DNA of 64,000 bases, taken from the NCBI RefSeq assembly GCF_017562075.2, contig NC_054082.1:40470442-40534441 (forward strand), written 5' to 3'. This document shows positions 49,638-61,223 of this stretch, piece by piece. Both the position numbers and the translations under genes were made by a program. This DNA comes from Anopheles merus. Taxonomy: Eukaryota > Arthropoda > Insecta > Diptera > Culicidae. The stretch's first letter is position 1. Every line of letters starts with the position of its first letter. Below the pieces are notes generated by a model. The model made no database searches. It was not told where the DNA came from and worked only from the letters and a program-made list of their open reading frames with translations.

Positions 49638-50299
49638 CCCAAATAGCCAGCTCGTACTTTATAGCTGATTTAGGGCTGTTTAACGAAAAATTGTTCCGAT
49701 GTCGCACTTTGTGGCTGATTAAGAGATAGACGGTACTTTACGGAACTACGGAGCTTTTTAACAGGCACATGGTACTCTTTGGAACTTTGCGGCTGATTAG
49801 CACTATGTGTAGGGTTCATGATAGAACCTTAAGGCTTGTATAGAGTGTGTACCGAACTTGGTGGAACTTTAAAGCTTTTTAATGCATGACATCGGTACGA
49901 GGTGACCCCTGTCAAAGTGTCAAAGACTGGTGCCGTCGAGATGATTGACTTGCTGCTGCCCTAGTTAGTTAATTGAAGGAGGAATATTGAGTGAAGTGAT
50001 TGTGATTGTACAGTAAATTGTGTAAAATTTTGTATAATTCATGAATATTAAGGATTTAAAAATATACACATGTACACAAACAAAACAAATCCTGTAGTTT
50101 ATTTCATCGATGACGCTTGCTTGAAAATAAAACACAAAGAAAAATAATCCCCGGCACCGTAGCATAGGGAAGCTGCTTAAGCGCTGTTTGAAAGACCCAC
50201 CTAGAACTTTGATGCTGTTTAACCACTGCAAAAGGCGAATTAAAGCAGCGATCTTTAGCGTGCCAAAATGAGCTGCTTAAGCAATTCTGGCTATTTGGG
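49638..50299. mobile_element. Candidate MITE, 662 bp
   Basis: The ends CCCAAATAGCCAG and CTGGCTATTTGGG form a perfect 13-bp inverted repeat. The interior has repeated phrases (GGAACTTT or TACGGAACTA, GGCTGATTA, AGCTTTTTAA) typical of decayed MITE interiors. No convincing target duplication was seen and there is no coding capacity. Confidence 0.6.
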
Positions 50300-51043
50300 A
50301 ATAATCGATAATTATTAGCAGGACTAGATATTGCAATGAGCGTGGAAATAGAAATTCTATCCTACAAATAAGGACATGTCGTTCCAAAGAGAATCATTTA
50401 TGATGTGCTGGCTGAAATATTTCAATTGTCTTGAACGAAAATTATATGCTTCGAAAGCAATAGCTCTGTAAAATAAACTAAATTGTCCGGGAATTGCCAC
50501 TAGAATTCCGGTTAACACATATCAAACATAAAACATTTTGTTTTTCGATGAAATTCAACACCAAACCAATCGAAACCAATACCAATTGAAACATTCATCA
50601 TCAGTCGTCATTTAATCGTCATTTAAGCAGCGTGACAATTCAATCACAAACGGAGAAACAAATGGTAGCAGGGTTAGCCGGCCGGTCCAAAGTGTATTGG
50701 TGTGCGTGTGTACAAGCACTGTGCCTCGAACCAAATCCATAAGCATTGTTTTGCACATTTATTACGCTGTGGTGTGTGCGGCATCTCTGATTAGTAGTGC
50801 TGCTATTCGTTTGCATTCACATTTCAGCCGCGATCGTTAAAGCTCTTCTGATCTTTTTGCCCTCCGTACGATCATTAAAAGCCTAGCTAGAAGCGAGTGA
50901 GTGTTTTTTCTTCTATTACAACATTCATCTCCATTTGTTTTCGCGAGCAGCAGATTCGTTCATTCCCCTCCTATCAAACAGCGTTCAGTGGGCTGATAAA
51001 GGGAGTGTTTTGTTGATTGATAAGTCCATTTGTTTCGCTAGCA

Positions 51044-52830
51044 ATGTATCGTGCAGTGAAGCTGTCGAGCGCTTTCCGTGCACTGTCCGCACACTGCCGG
51101 AATTACTCGGTGCCGGCACCAAAGTCTTCTCCCGAGATCCTCTACACCGGGGTAAGTGACCTCTATGCCGAGATATGACATTCCGGGCTCGAGGTTAGGT
51201 GGTCGCCCCTGCTACAATGCTCCTCCTTATCGCCAGATCTTTATCAACAATGAGTGGCACAAAAGCTCGACCGGAAAGACCTTCCCCACAGTCAACCCGT
51301 CCAGCGAGAAGGTGATCGCGGAGATCCAGCAGGGCACGAAAGCGGACATCGATCAGGCGGTGGTTGCGGCCAGAGATGCGTTCAAGTGAGTCTGTCTTTT
51401 TTGCCGAGTCATGCTAGTCAGTATTTCACGGTATTGTTGTGTGTGTTTTTTTAGACTCGGATCGCCCTGGCGCCGGATGGATGCATCGAAGCGGGGTCAA
51501 CTGCTGTACCGGCTGGCGGATTTGATGGAGCGCGATCGGGTGTACTTAGCGGTCGGTATCAAAAGGCAATCCTCCGATAAGTTTACCTCTTGCTGCACTT
51601 GCTCTAATATCGCTGCTGTTGCTTTTCGTTCCGCAGAGCTTGGAAACGCTGGACAATGGCAAACCGTACTTCATGTCGTACAACGTGGACGTGCCGATGG
51701 CGATCAGCAACCTGCGCTACTATGCCGGCTGGGCGGACAAAAACCACGGCAAGGTGATACCGATGGACGGTGAGTTCTTCGTCTACACCCGCCACGAACC
51801 GGTCGGTGTGTGCGGCCAGATCATCCCGTGGAACTTCCCGATCCTGATGGCGGCGTGGAAGTTCGGCCCGGCGCTGGCCACCGGCAACACCGTCATCCTG
51901 AAGCCGGCCGAACAGACCAGCCTGACCGCGCTGTACATGGCGCAGCTCACGAAGGAGGCCGGCTTCCCGCCCGGCGTGGTGAACGTGGTGCCCGGCTACG
52001 GTGATGCCGGTGCCGCCCTGGTCGACCATCCGGACGTCGACAAGGTGGCGTTTACCGGCTCGACCGAGGTGGGCAAAAAGATCCAGCAGGGCTCGGGGCT
52101 GAGCAATCTGAAGCGCACCACGCTCGAGCTCGGCGGCAAAAGCCCGAACATCATCCTGTCCGACGCGGACATGAAGCACGCGGTGGAAACGTCCCACTTC
52201 GGGCTGTTCTTTAACATGGGCCAGTGCTGCTGTGCCGGGTCGCGCACCTTCATCGAGGACAAAATCTACGACGAGTTTGTGGAGCGAAGCGCGGAGCGGG
52301 CGAAGAAGCGCACCGTCGGCAACCCGTTCGATCTGACCACCGAGCACGGTCCGCAGGTGGATCGGGCCCAGTACGACAAGATACTGGGGCTGATCGATAC
52401 GGGCAAGCAGCAGGGCGCCCGGTTGGTGGCGGGCGGCAGCAAGGTGCCGGACCTGCCCGGCTACTTCATCCAGCCGACCGTGTTCGCGGACGTGCAGGAC
52501 GACATGACGATCGCGCAGGAGGAAATCTTCGGCCCGGTGCAGCAGCTGATACGCTTCAAGTCGCTCGACGAGGTGATCGAGCGGGCGAACAAAACCGACT
52601 ACGGGCTGGCCGCCGCCGTCTTCTCCAAGGACATCGACAAGGTGAACTATCTGGTGCAGGGGCTGCGGGCCGGCACCGTCTGGGTCAACACGTACAACGT
52701 GCTGTCGGCGCAGGCCCCGTTCGGTGGGTACAAAATGTCCGGCCACGGGCGCGAGAACGGCGAGTATGGGCTGCAGGCGTACACGGAGGTGAAGAGCGTC
52801 ATTACCCGCATTCCGGTGAAGAATTCGTAA
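51044..52830 (+). CDS. Aldh: Mitochondrial aldehyde dehydrogenase (class 2), complete
   Basis: Four exons: 51044-51151, 51237-51385, 51455-51551, 51637-52830. Phases 0, 2, 0 close exactly to 515 residues (human ALDH2 517). The N-terminus MYRAVKLSSAFRALSAHCRN is an amphipathic, Arg/Ser-rich mitochondrial targeting sequence, probably cleaved near NYS. The NAD-binding region has PWNFP and KPAEQTSLTALY; FTGSTEVGK follows. The general-base glutamate is in LELGGKSPN (about E282), and the nucleophile is the middle Cys of GQCCCAGSRT (about C316). EEIFGPV and PFGGYKMSG are also family motifs. It oxidises acetaldehyde and lipid-peroxidation aldehydes to acids with NAD+ as a homotetramer in the matrix. 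The third donor is unusual (GCG then GTCGGT), but it restores the family sequence YLASLETLDNGK. Downstream it converges with Pdfr. Confidence 0.96.
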
Positions 52831-52980
52831 GTGCGTACGTAAGTGTGGGCTGTTGGAAACCAAACACATGCAAAAACAGGCCGTTATTCAAAACGGCACA
52901 AACAATTTAATTGTTTTCTAGCGTTAAGATCCAAAAACGCATCACTCAGCCTCTTTGTTGTAGGATGTATTTTTTTAAAC

Positions 52981-52986
52981 AATAAA
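52981..52986 (+). terminator. Probable poly(A) signal of Aldh
   Basis: AATAAA about 150 nt after the stop codon on the plus strand, in an AT-rich setting. Confidence 0.6.
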
Positions 52987-54180
52987 TGTTAAAAGCGTGC
53001 AAAACAATCTATTAATACGCCACTGCAAACACACACACACACATTGTACAAAAACAGACAACATTGCATTTATTTGTTCGGTTTGAAGTTTGCGTTGCTT
53101 TGCTTTTTACACATAAATCAATCTAAAGCCATTTCTGCGCCCCTTTTGCGCGTTTCCGGGCGTTAGGTTTCGCTTTGTTTGTTTGTAGTGCTGCTGCTGC
53201 TGTGCAGATTGGGCTCTTTCTTTTCTCTTTACGTTTGTTTGCGACATCTCTTAAACGCTAGGCTCATCCAGTTACGAAACAATCGACAAAAAACAATCGA
53301 CAATCGTTAATATTAGTAACATCTTCTCCTCTGTCGTCTATCGAGCTTCCGTCCATAAAATATGTGCCATAATGTATATTGAAACAGCGAGCGGGAACCC
53401 ACTCTGTGCCCTTCCCCACCTTTCTAAGGGTTCTTTCCTTTAACAATCAGCCCCGTTTGCCCCATTATAATCTACGATCTGTAACAGAGTAAATTCGATT
53501 CGCACGTAAGCAATAATTTGATAAATTTCCGTCCTTTCCGCATTTGCTCCTTTCCCTTTGCTATTTTTAAATAAAGTTTTGGCGGCAGAACAATCGTTTA
53601 TATAAAATTCGAAATTCCTTCTGCTCTATTCCACGCCCCAATGTCCTTAGCGCGCGTTCCTCGCACGTGCGTTGTTTCCCCCGCCATGAGGCGTGCGCTT
53701 GGGGCTCTGGCGCGTATATAAGTTTTTGTTGCGCTGCCCTGATACAGCAATGTGTTGGTTTCTTTTGTGCGTGTGTATTGTGCTCCTCCATTGACTCCTC
53801 TTCAACACACCTCCACCTTTCCAGCGGTAGTCATTTGGGGAGGGTGTGTGTGTGTGTGGTAAAGCTTTACTAGTTTCGTATAGTCTCATGGATCGGTGTA
53901 CTACTTCGGGCGTGTTCCGCCAGCCGCCATCACACGCTGGTTCTGTAACGTGAAGAGAAACGTGATCAGAATGAGGCATCGAGTAAGCAGCTGAAAGTGA
54001 ATCGGCAAGATTGAAATTGAAGAAACGAATGAAAATTAAAGTAATTTATAGAAAAAGCCAAACAAAAAAAAAAAAACGGTAAAATGGGAATACGTACAAG
54101 GAAGGACACTAAAACCATAATAGGAACTAAAATGTACAAACACACAAGGACACACACAAAGACACAGGGAGGCAACACAA
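52987..54180. other. Convergent spacer / probable Pdfr 3' UTR
   Basis: No supported gene. On the minus strand it probably carries the 3' UTR of Pdfr. Contains a short (CA)n near 53028-53042 and a GT tract near 53845-53858. Confidence 0.5.
53069..53074 (-). terminator. Possible poly(A) signal of Pdfr
   Basis: AATAAA on the minus strand, 1.1 kb after the Pdfr stop; nearer alternatives may be used. Confidence 0.3.
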
Positions 54181-57100
54181 CTAGTCGGAAATATCGAATA
54201 CAACTGACTCGGGCGGGGCCGGCTCCGGTGCGGACGGGTTGGTGTGTTTTTGTACTGAAAAGCAGCGGCTAAACCAGCCGCACCGGAAACCGTTCGCGTT
54301 GCCGCTGGCCATACCACCGTTGGCGGTGTGATGGTTGTTGCTGCTGGCAGCCCCGGCCAGCAGATTGTTGCTGGCGGCGTTTCTGCTGCTATTATTATTG
54401 TTGTTGTTGTTATTGTTGGTGTTGGGGGTGCTGCAATGATATGGAAATCGAAAGTGAGGTGAATAAAACAAAAAGGACAGACGACCCTGTGCCCGGCAGC
54501 GGGGGACACGCGCTTACCGTTGCGGTTCGCCTGCGTGCGGTGTCTCGTTGATCGGGGCGGTTGGATAGCCGGCGGAAAACAGGGACTGGCGCCGGATCGC
54601 CCAATCGTGGTGCCCACGGAGCGACAGGTACACGCTGATGCTTTTCATCAGTGCCGTCCGTACCTTTGGGGGGAGGAGGGGGAGGGGGGGATTAGTTTTA
54701 TTTAAATTGAAAATAAACCAAATTCTGCGCTGCAATAACGAGCGGTTTCGGGTACCAACACATACCTCCCCGTTCAGGAAGCAGTACAGCAGCGCGATGA
54801 AGAATCCCTGGAAGGAGCTGAGAAAGTGCGTCACGTACGACCAGATGGCAAACTCGAGGGCCGTCTTGTCGAGCGGTGCCTGCGTCATGTTCAGTATGTT
54901 GGTGATGCCGAGCAGCGGCACGAGGACGACCGCCGCCCGGACCGCTTTCCGGACCTGCTCCACGTCGCTGGTGTGGCTTTGGCGCAGCTTCACGATCAGC
55001 ACTCGTATAATGTTGAGTAGAAATATGAAATTTAACTGTAAGCAAACCGCACGATAAACGCTCAGTTAGTGGGTTAATTAATTTATCAACACGCAAACAC
55101 TTACCACGACAGCTGCTAGTCTTGGACCTTCCAAAATCCAGTAATAAGGCGTCAAGTTGTATCCCCACCAGCATCTGCGTAGCAGAAAGCAAGCAAAAAA
55201 AAAAAACCCCAAAAAAACTGTAGGCATTTGTCGGAGGCTACTTCATCATCTCACCAACCCACTTACTTCTGCTGCCGGATGTACTGCGCGGTTATGATGG
55301 CCCAGATGACGGTCAGTATGAGTGGGCCGCCCCAACCGACGATCGCGTAAAGCTTGTGGGGAAATCTTCCCTGGAATACTGTCACCGTCACTACGTTGTG
55401 TAAATATAGTCCCTCTATAAACATCCACATAAACATGCAGGTCCTGGCGTACTCCAGCAGCACGTACGACGCTTCGCACAGGAAAAGCTGCACGGAAGGA
55501 GAACAAAAAGGAAACAGTTAAGTTGTCGCATGTATCAATTCGAGATTTCAGCCTGCAACAGGACACAATCTGTGTGTATTTGTGTGTGTGTGTGTTTGAG
55601 TGTGGGTGGATTATGCTGTTTGATCTTTGCATTTTTTTGCCTCCCTGCCCACTGAAGCAGCACTCAAAGTTACACGGAATTTGCATAGCGCAAACACATG
55701 GAGCGCACAGAGGGTAGAAAGGCAGGAGGCAGGAGGCTATTCTGGACCGGCTAAAAGGGCATCTTTGGCTGGGGTTGGTGGCTGTGAGTGTTAGGAAAGA
55801 GACCGGCATTGCAATGGACGATTGCACACGCGCCTCCACCGTTCATGCTCTGTGTCTGCTGTGTGTTTAACCGGATTTGACCGGAAAGGATGGTGCAATT
55901 GTACGGGGTCGATTGTACTTTAAATATTTGCCCAAAGTCAGTGTGCTGCCGTCGTCCCGTATTTGCTTACAGTGTTATCGATTCCTTGGCGGGAGCTTTC
56001 GTTGCCTTTCTTGCCACCGCTGCGTATGATCGCTTGGTCAATGTATACGGTCAGGCGGATCACCACCTGTATCACCATGGCAACGAACAGATTTTTGTGT
56101 ATTCGCGTCCGGTTGTTGCGCAGACCGCTGGATGGGGGGCGTGAAAAGGGAAAGAAAAAAAAAAAGAAAAACAAATTGAAACGATGCATAACCAATTCGT
56201 TGCAAGACAAATCGTTTTTCGTTCGGTCGGTGTTGCCGGGAAAAGGGCAGGAGTAGTAGTATGAGTCACGGTTCAGGAACACGTGCAGGCAACGTGTTAG
56301 TTTGGGAGTTTTTGGGTAGATACAAATAAGTCGTGGCTTGAAGCATGGATTGATACATTCCCTTGGTCCAGTTACTTATCCTACTTTATCCAGCCGATGC
56401 CAGTGTAACTTCTTCGATAACTCGTATTAATCTGGTTCAGATGCATTGGAGTACATCGAAATGCATTGTAGAATGAGTTATCAACGTAATAACAACAGTG
56501 TTTTAACATATCGTTGCTCAGAATTTCATTAAAGACCGCTACTGTCCGCAATTCGCAGCAAGATTTTTTATCTTGTTTTTAATTCGGGACAGCCGAAGTA
56601 AATTGTGATTAATTGTATAAAAATACCTGTGTAGACAGTGATAATAACAAGAACAAAGATTCAGTGATAATAATAAAACAACGATGTGCCCAATGCCATG
56701 ATGGCCATACGGGGAAGATCGTCGAATCGCGCAGCAGAGTACGTCGGTTCGATGCATCTACGAGTGCAAGAGAAACATGCTATTGAGAAACAAGAGGACA
56801 CCAACACTCAGAATTGGAAGTGCGGACCTTAAAAAACGTTAAAAACTAAAAGTAAGTGTGTGTGTGTGAATGTGAAGATTATAAACGAATGACAAATGAG
56901 CCCGAAACTGTCCGAACTATGAATCATAAATCGTTGCAGTTTCATGAGTTTTTCGAGTTTCGAGTGATGTGATTGGAAATCTTTATTTTTTCCCCTCATA
57001 TTTAGAAGGTTTGTTTCAGTAAAGTAAGTTAAACAGATGCATGGTCGATTATGTTTGAATCAGTAAGAAAATATTACGAACCTAAAAGGTCTTAAAAAAA

Positions 57101-60100
57101 AACCCGTAATCCGTAATTCGAAGCAATACGGTATAAAAACTGGCTAAAATGGGATGTTTTATAAAGATACAACCAATTTCAACCAGTTGTCTGTTGCAAC
57201 TCGCTTCAAGGGTGCCATACATAACGCTCATGGCAATTTCTCTAGGTTTGATTTGAAGGATGGGATAAAAATGCCGAATAAGCCACATCCGGCAAACAGA
57301 GAAGTATCTCACGGTGTTCATGGTCCTGGCTGGAGCAGGCTTTTTAAACTCGCGTTTTGAACACATTCTCTTGTGCAGTTGTCAGATTATGTTTTTCCTT
57401 AGATTCTCAAGTTAATTCCTTCAGTATTTTTTTCAAATGGACTTGCTGCAAAAATTAGTTCCACAAGTTGAGTTCTTCTTTTTCCTTGGCACTACAATCG
57501 TTGTCGATCAAGGCCTGCCTGTCTGCCTGTAGGAGGCTTGGCTTTCAGTGACTTACTTATTACCATAGCAAGGTAGTCAGTCCTACGTATGGGATGACGG
57601 GTAAATGATGTATTAAAGTGACTTTGGGTCCTTGTGGATTCTTTCGTCACTGTAGGTGACATTAACTTTGCATAAAAACGGCTAACAACAGGTCCGTCAT
57701 GGGTTCAAGTCACGTTGGGCTGAATGTCTTGCTAAGGGGAATCAATAACTCACTCACGGTTGTTGTGCACAAAGAAGAAGAAAAAGAAGAAGAAGAAGAA
57801 AGATTCATATTTTACAAGTGCCCTTTTCCAATGCTCGTCCAAGCTGTAACAAAGACTCGGAAGGTTTAAAGATACCCAACCATATAATCTTATCTTAAGA
57901 ATGAATCTTCATAAGGGGCGGTCCCGTGGTACAGTCGTCAACTCGAATAACATGCCCGTCATGGGTTCAAGCCCAGAATGGACCGTCCCCCCGTAGCAAG
58001 GATTGACTATCCGGCTACGTGGTGATGAATTAAGTCTCGAAAGCCTGTATAGGCCGGTATGTCCGCGTAGGACGTTACGCCAAATAGCAGAAGAAGAATA
58101 TGAGTCGTATTGTCATACTTGTAACTTATACAGAAAACCTCCAATCTAAATAACACTTACCGAAATTTACAAAATATGACTAACGAAACAATTAACGCTA
58201 CTAGTGAAAGACTAAATCCCACCGTCTCCAGTGTGCGCGTTCGCTCGGCAATGTCAAACTTGTCCTGCAAAAAAAAGGAGGAAAATTATAACATCAATCC
58301 ACTTATACTAGGCCCACACCACCACTATTGGCTGCGTTCGTATTGGCTCTCGGCTAATAATAGCAGCCTTAAACCATGGTGATGGTGGTGGGGCAATTGC
58401 GCGAAAGAAATGTCCTGTACGTACATTCGCTTCGTCGTCGCTGCCGCTGGCGTAAAGCTTTCTAAACAGTTGTATAACTTCCGGGCTGTAGCAGGGCGTA
58501 TAGTTGGTCCATCCGTGAAGGGTTGGCGGGGAGCCCGGTTTGCCCTCCCACTGTCCTTCGGCACTGCATCGTCGTTCGGCAAACTCTTCGTTGTGTGAGA
58601 GAAGGGGAAACAGGAAGAGGAATACAATATAAATATAAGCAGGAGAAGATGGCGTGCCAGAAGATCCTGACGGCTGAGGCTTTGCAAATAGTGTAGCCCG
58701 AGTAGTGCAACAACAGGCGGCGCCTATGCATTTACCAGTATAACAGTTCGTTTTCGCTCCCGATCCCGAAATCCTACCAATACGCAGCGTTGGCAGCGGT
58801 TAGTAGTTTGACACAACACCGTGCACTTATTGCATGTGCCTTTGATTTTGCCCACCACTGCTGGCTCATACACTCGTTAAGAATTCATTCCTACCTGGGT
58901 GTAGGGTTTACACCGGTTTCGTAACCCGACCGAAGAGGTGGAACCGATTCTTGATGGTGAGATGCGGCTCGGTTGCGCAAGATGTAGTAGAGCAAATAAA
59001 TGGATTGTGTTGCAACAACTGAGCAACAAAAAAAAAGAAAAACGACACCCACTTTCCCTCCCCCCCCAAACTCTTCCTTTCTTTTCCCCGAATCCACTGG
59101 AGTGAGGCGATGTATTGTTGGAAAGCAGCCATGAAAGCGTCACCAGGACGAGAAATCAGCTTACGTCAAGGTTTGCGTAACGATGCTCATCATGGCGGCT
59201 TAAACGATAAGCTGCTCTCCCCTTTCCCACCCACCCACACACACACACACATCCGCCCAACCATCTCAATTAATCTCACAACACACCTTGTATCACAGGA
59301 TGGAAAGGTTGGTATGATATGTTGCCGAAAAAAAACCGAACAACAATGACCGCGATTGGGTCATTATTGTGTGTCCACATGAGTGGTTGGAGTAGGGCCT
59401 CCCCTCACTCCTTCCGTTCCCAAAAAACCTTTGAAAAGATTCATCCTTTAACCAGCTTTTCCCATTTGCGCTTTGTGGGTGGAAAAGCAGCCGCACCAAA
59501 TCCTAGTCTCTCGTTGGCTCACGTGTCCTTTTTGCCCAGCCCAGCTGGGTGTATTACATTGCGGGAGCTTCCGACAACATCCGGCATCGTCACGCAACAT
59601 AACTACGTACACATACACACCCAGACACAGAAGCAGGAAAGGGAACACGACTGTACCGAACATGTGTACCGTGGCGTGGAGCCCGGCACACGGGCAACAG
59701 GTTGGATTGCGCGCCACTGCCGTTGCGCAATCTGCTCCAACGTGCAAACGGGCGCAAAGCTCTTGCCCCTTCTTGGGGTAAATCCCCCTTTTCCAGGCAT
59801 TTTTTTCCCTCCTCTTCCCAAATACACCAAAGCCTGGCGAAACGACCAAATGGTTACGTTGTACCGTTAGGTTGAGGGGGGGTCGAAAATAGGGGAAAAA
59901 GTAAAACATTGCTTCCGCGAGCATCGTGCTAGAGAGTGGCAAGGAAGGATTTTTTACTGTGACCTACTGGAAACATACACACATGGAAGCATAGATCCGA
60001 AAGCTCCACAGCTCACTGGGATCGCGGGCTTCATCAAACGAAGGACCCCACGACTGGCGGCTTCGAACGTCTCCGGCAACCGAGTGCCGAAAAGCCACAA

Positions 60101-61223
60101 GCTCGCGCAAGTTTGCGTGTGTTTTTTGTTTGGTTTATTATTATGGGACTATTTGGGGAGTGGGGGTGGTTTTGTTTATTGCTAAATCCTTTCTCCCCAG
60201 GTGCCCGTTTTTATGGAGCTGTAGGAGCGTCGGCTTTCTCACTGACATTTGCCAAACGATTATGATGATGATGATGCTGATGCTGATGTGTGTCTACGTT
60301 TTTCATCCATGATGGGGCTGTTTTGAAGTCGACGATTTTAGGGATGCGTTTTTTGTTGTTGTTGTTTGCCTGCCTTTCCGCAAATAAGCTCCGGTATGAA
60401 TGGCGGGATTAATGTACTTTAGCATATTATTGCCATGCCTTTTTGCTACAACTCCTACTTCCCCTCCCTCCCCTACAACCCCCAGCGGGGTGGTATCCGA
60501 TAAGGGTTCCCCCGGCAGGCAAATCCTTTTATAGCGGAAAGCAGCAAAAAGAGACCCCACCGCAGCACCAAAAAATGAAAAAAGAGTTTAAAACCACAAA
60601 TTTGTTGCTACGACGTGATGCTCGGCATTCGAACTCCCATGGTGGTTACAGAGTGGGAGCTGTTATTTTTGAATCACCGTTGTTCGGCTGTCCTCCCGGC
60701 TCGCTGAAAAGCACCCGCCAGCAATTTTTGCACACGCCAAAACCCACCAATTCCCATCCGGGGCGAGCCCACTCGGCAAACACTTACTTGAGGTATCGAT
60801 TCCGTGTGCTGGAGGGCATCGCTGTCTTATTGTCAAATTGGCTGGTGTCGGGGGCCAGCATAGTATGCTATCCCAGGTCCAGTTGCAGTAAGGAACTGTG
60901 GGGGAGGGGTAGTTAGAACGCCAAAAAGAGTGTGTGAGAGAGAGAGAGAGGCGAAATGGTTAGAAAGTGCTGAGAGCAAGGCAAAGCCACTGGGCAGAAA
61001 CGACCGCGGGCTCACCTGTATTCGGTATAACGAACTCTTCATATTTAAGGGCACATGAGTCAAGCGTTGTGTTGATGAACAGTTGTGTCGCATCAGTGGT
61101 GCTGAGGGTGGACGCGGAACCCGCCGCAGCAGCAGCAGCAGCGGCAGCCGCAGTAGCAGCAGCAGTACCGGCAGCGGCAACAGCAGCAGCGACAGTAGAA
61201 GGGCCACCGTTTGTTGACACCAT
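54181..61223 (-). CDS. Pdfr: PDF (pigment-dispersing factor) receptor, class B GPCR, complete
   Basis: Ten exons on the minus strand: 61223-61016, 60895-60788, 58585-58425, 58264-58161, 56127-55971, 55487-55267, 55174-55105, 55035-54766, 54663-54518, 54430-54181. All phases close, giving 564 residues. After a polyalanine N-terminus comes the hormone-binding ectodomain (CALKYEEF; YCNWTWDSILCWPP; RRCSAEGQWEG; WTNYTPCYSPE) with the expected cysteines and N-glycosylation sites. TM1 is in exon 4 (ERTRTLETVGFSLSLVALI), TM2 in exon 5 (NLFVAMVIQVVIRLTVYI), TM3-4 in exon 6 (CEASYVLLEYARTCMFMWMF), TM5-7 in exons 7-8 (EFAIWSYVTHFLSSFQGFF, LLYCFLNGEV). The tail contains RGHHDWA and is Asn/Ser-rich. YCNWTWD, LLEYART and the SYVTHFLSSFQGFF region match insect PDF receptors rather than DH31 or DH44 receptors. 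Known role: Gs-coupled receptor for the circadian peptide PDF in clock neurons. The start is the first Met in frame (GCCATGG context). Confidence 0.93.
55175..55266. other. Short intron within Pdfr TM region
   Basis: A 92-bp intron with GTAAGT and CGCAG signals. It splits the Lys codon just before the ECL2 cysteine (CWWGYN), which should pair with the Cys at the start of TM3 (LFLCEAS). Confidence 0.8.
57473..57601 (-). mobile_element. SINE fragment, inverted
   Basis: The reverse complement shows the SINE body (CATACGTAGGACTGACTACC, CACTGAAAGCCAAGCC, GCAGGCCTTGATCGACAACG) and an AAG-rich tail. The 5' tRNA-like part is missing. Confidence 0.8.
57684..57800 (+). mobile_element. SINE fragment with internal deletion
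   Basis: Starts near the B-box (GTCATGGGTTCAAGTC) and ends CGGTTGTTGTGCACAAAG plus (AAG)n. The GGCAGGCCTTGACC segment is deleted. Confidence 0.75.
57915..58098 (+). mobile_element. SINE, near full length but diverged
   Basis: A-box region GCGGTCCCGTGGTACAGTCG and B-box region ATGGGTTCAAGCCC are preserved; the 3' half is diverged and ends GCAGAAGAAGAA. It ends about 60 bp from the TM1 exon donor. Confidence 0.78.
58586..60787. other. Pdfr intron
   Basis: 2.2-kb intron inside the ectodomain coding region. Contains only simple repeats (CA near 59238-59250, GAT-type near 60262-60287). Open frames on both strands have no recognisable domain. Confidence 0.6.

Larger units (their letters stand above)
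47689..51043. other. Head-to-head intergenic region between Top3b and Aldh
   Basis: It should hold both promoters. Most of it is transposon-derived: a palindromic element at about 47975-49016 and another candidate at 49638-50299. The 50,640-51,043 part is the likely Aldh promoter and 5' UTR; no TATA box is obvious. Confidence 0.55.
56128..58160. other. Pdfr intron with SINE cluster
   Basis: A 2-kb intron between the TM1 and TM2 exons. AT-rich, with three SINE copies or fragments (annotated separately) in both orientations within about 630 bp. No coding signal. Confidence 0.7.

Noticed and set aside
51604..52869. 421-codon frame on the minus strand
   Set aside because: It is the antisense shadow of the GC3-rich Aldh exon; there is no domain resemblance.
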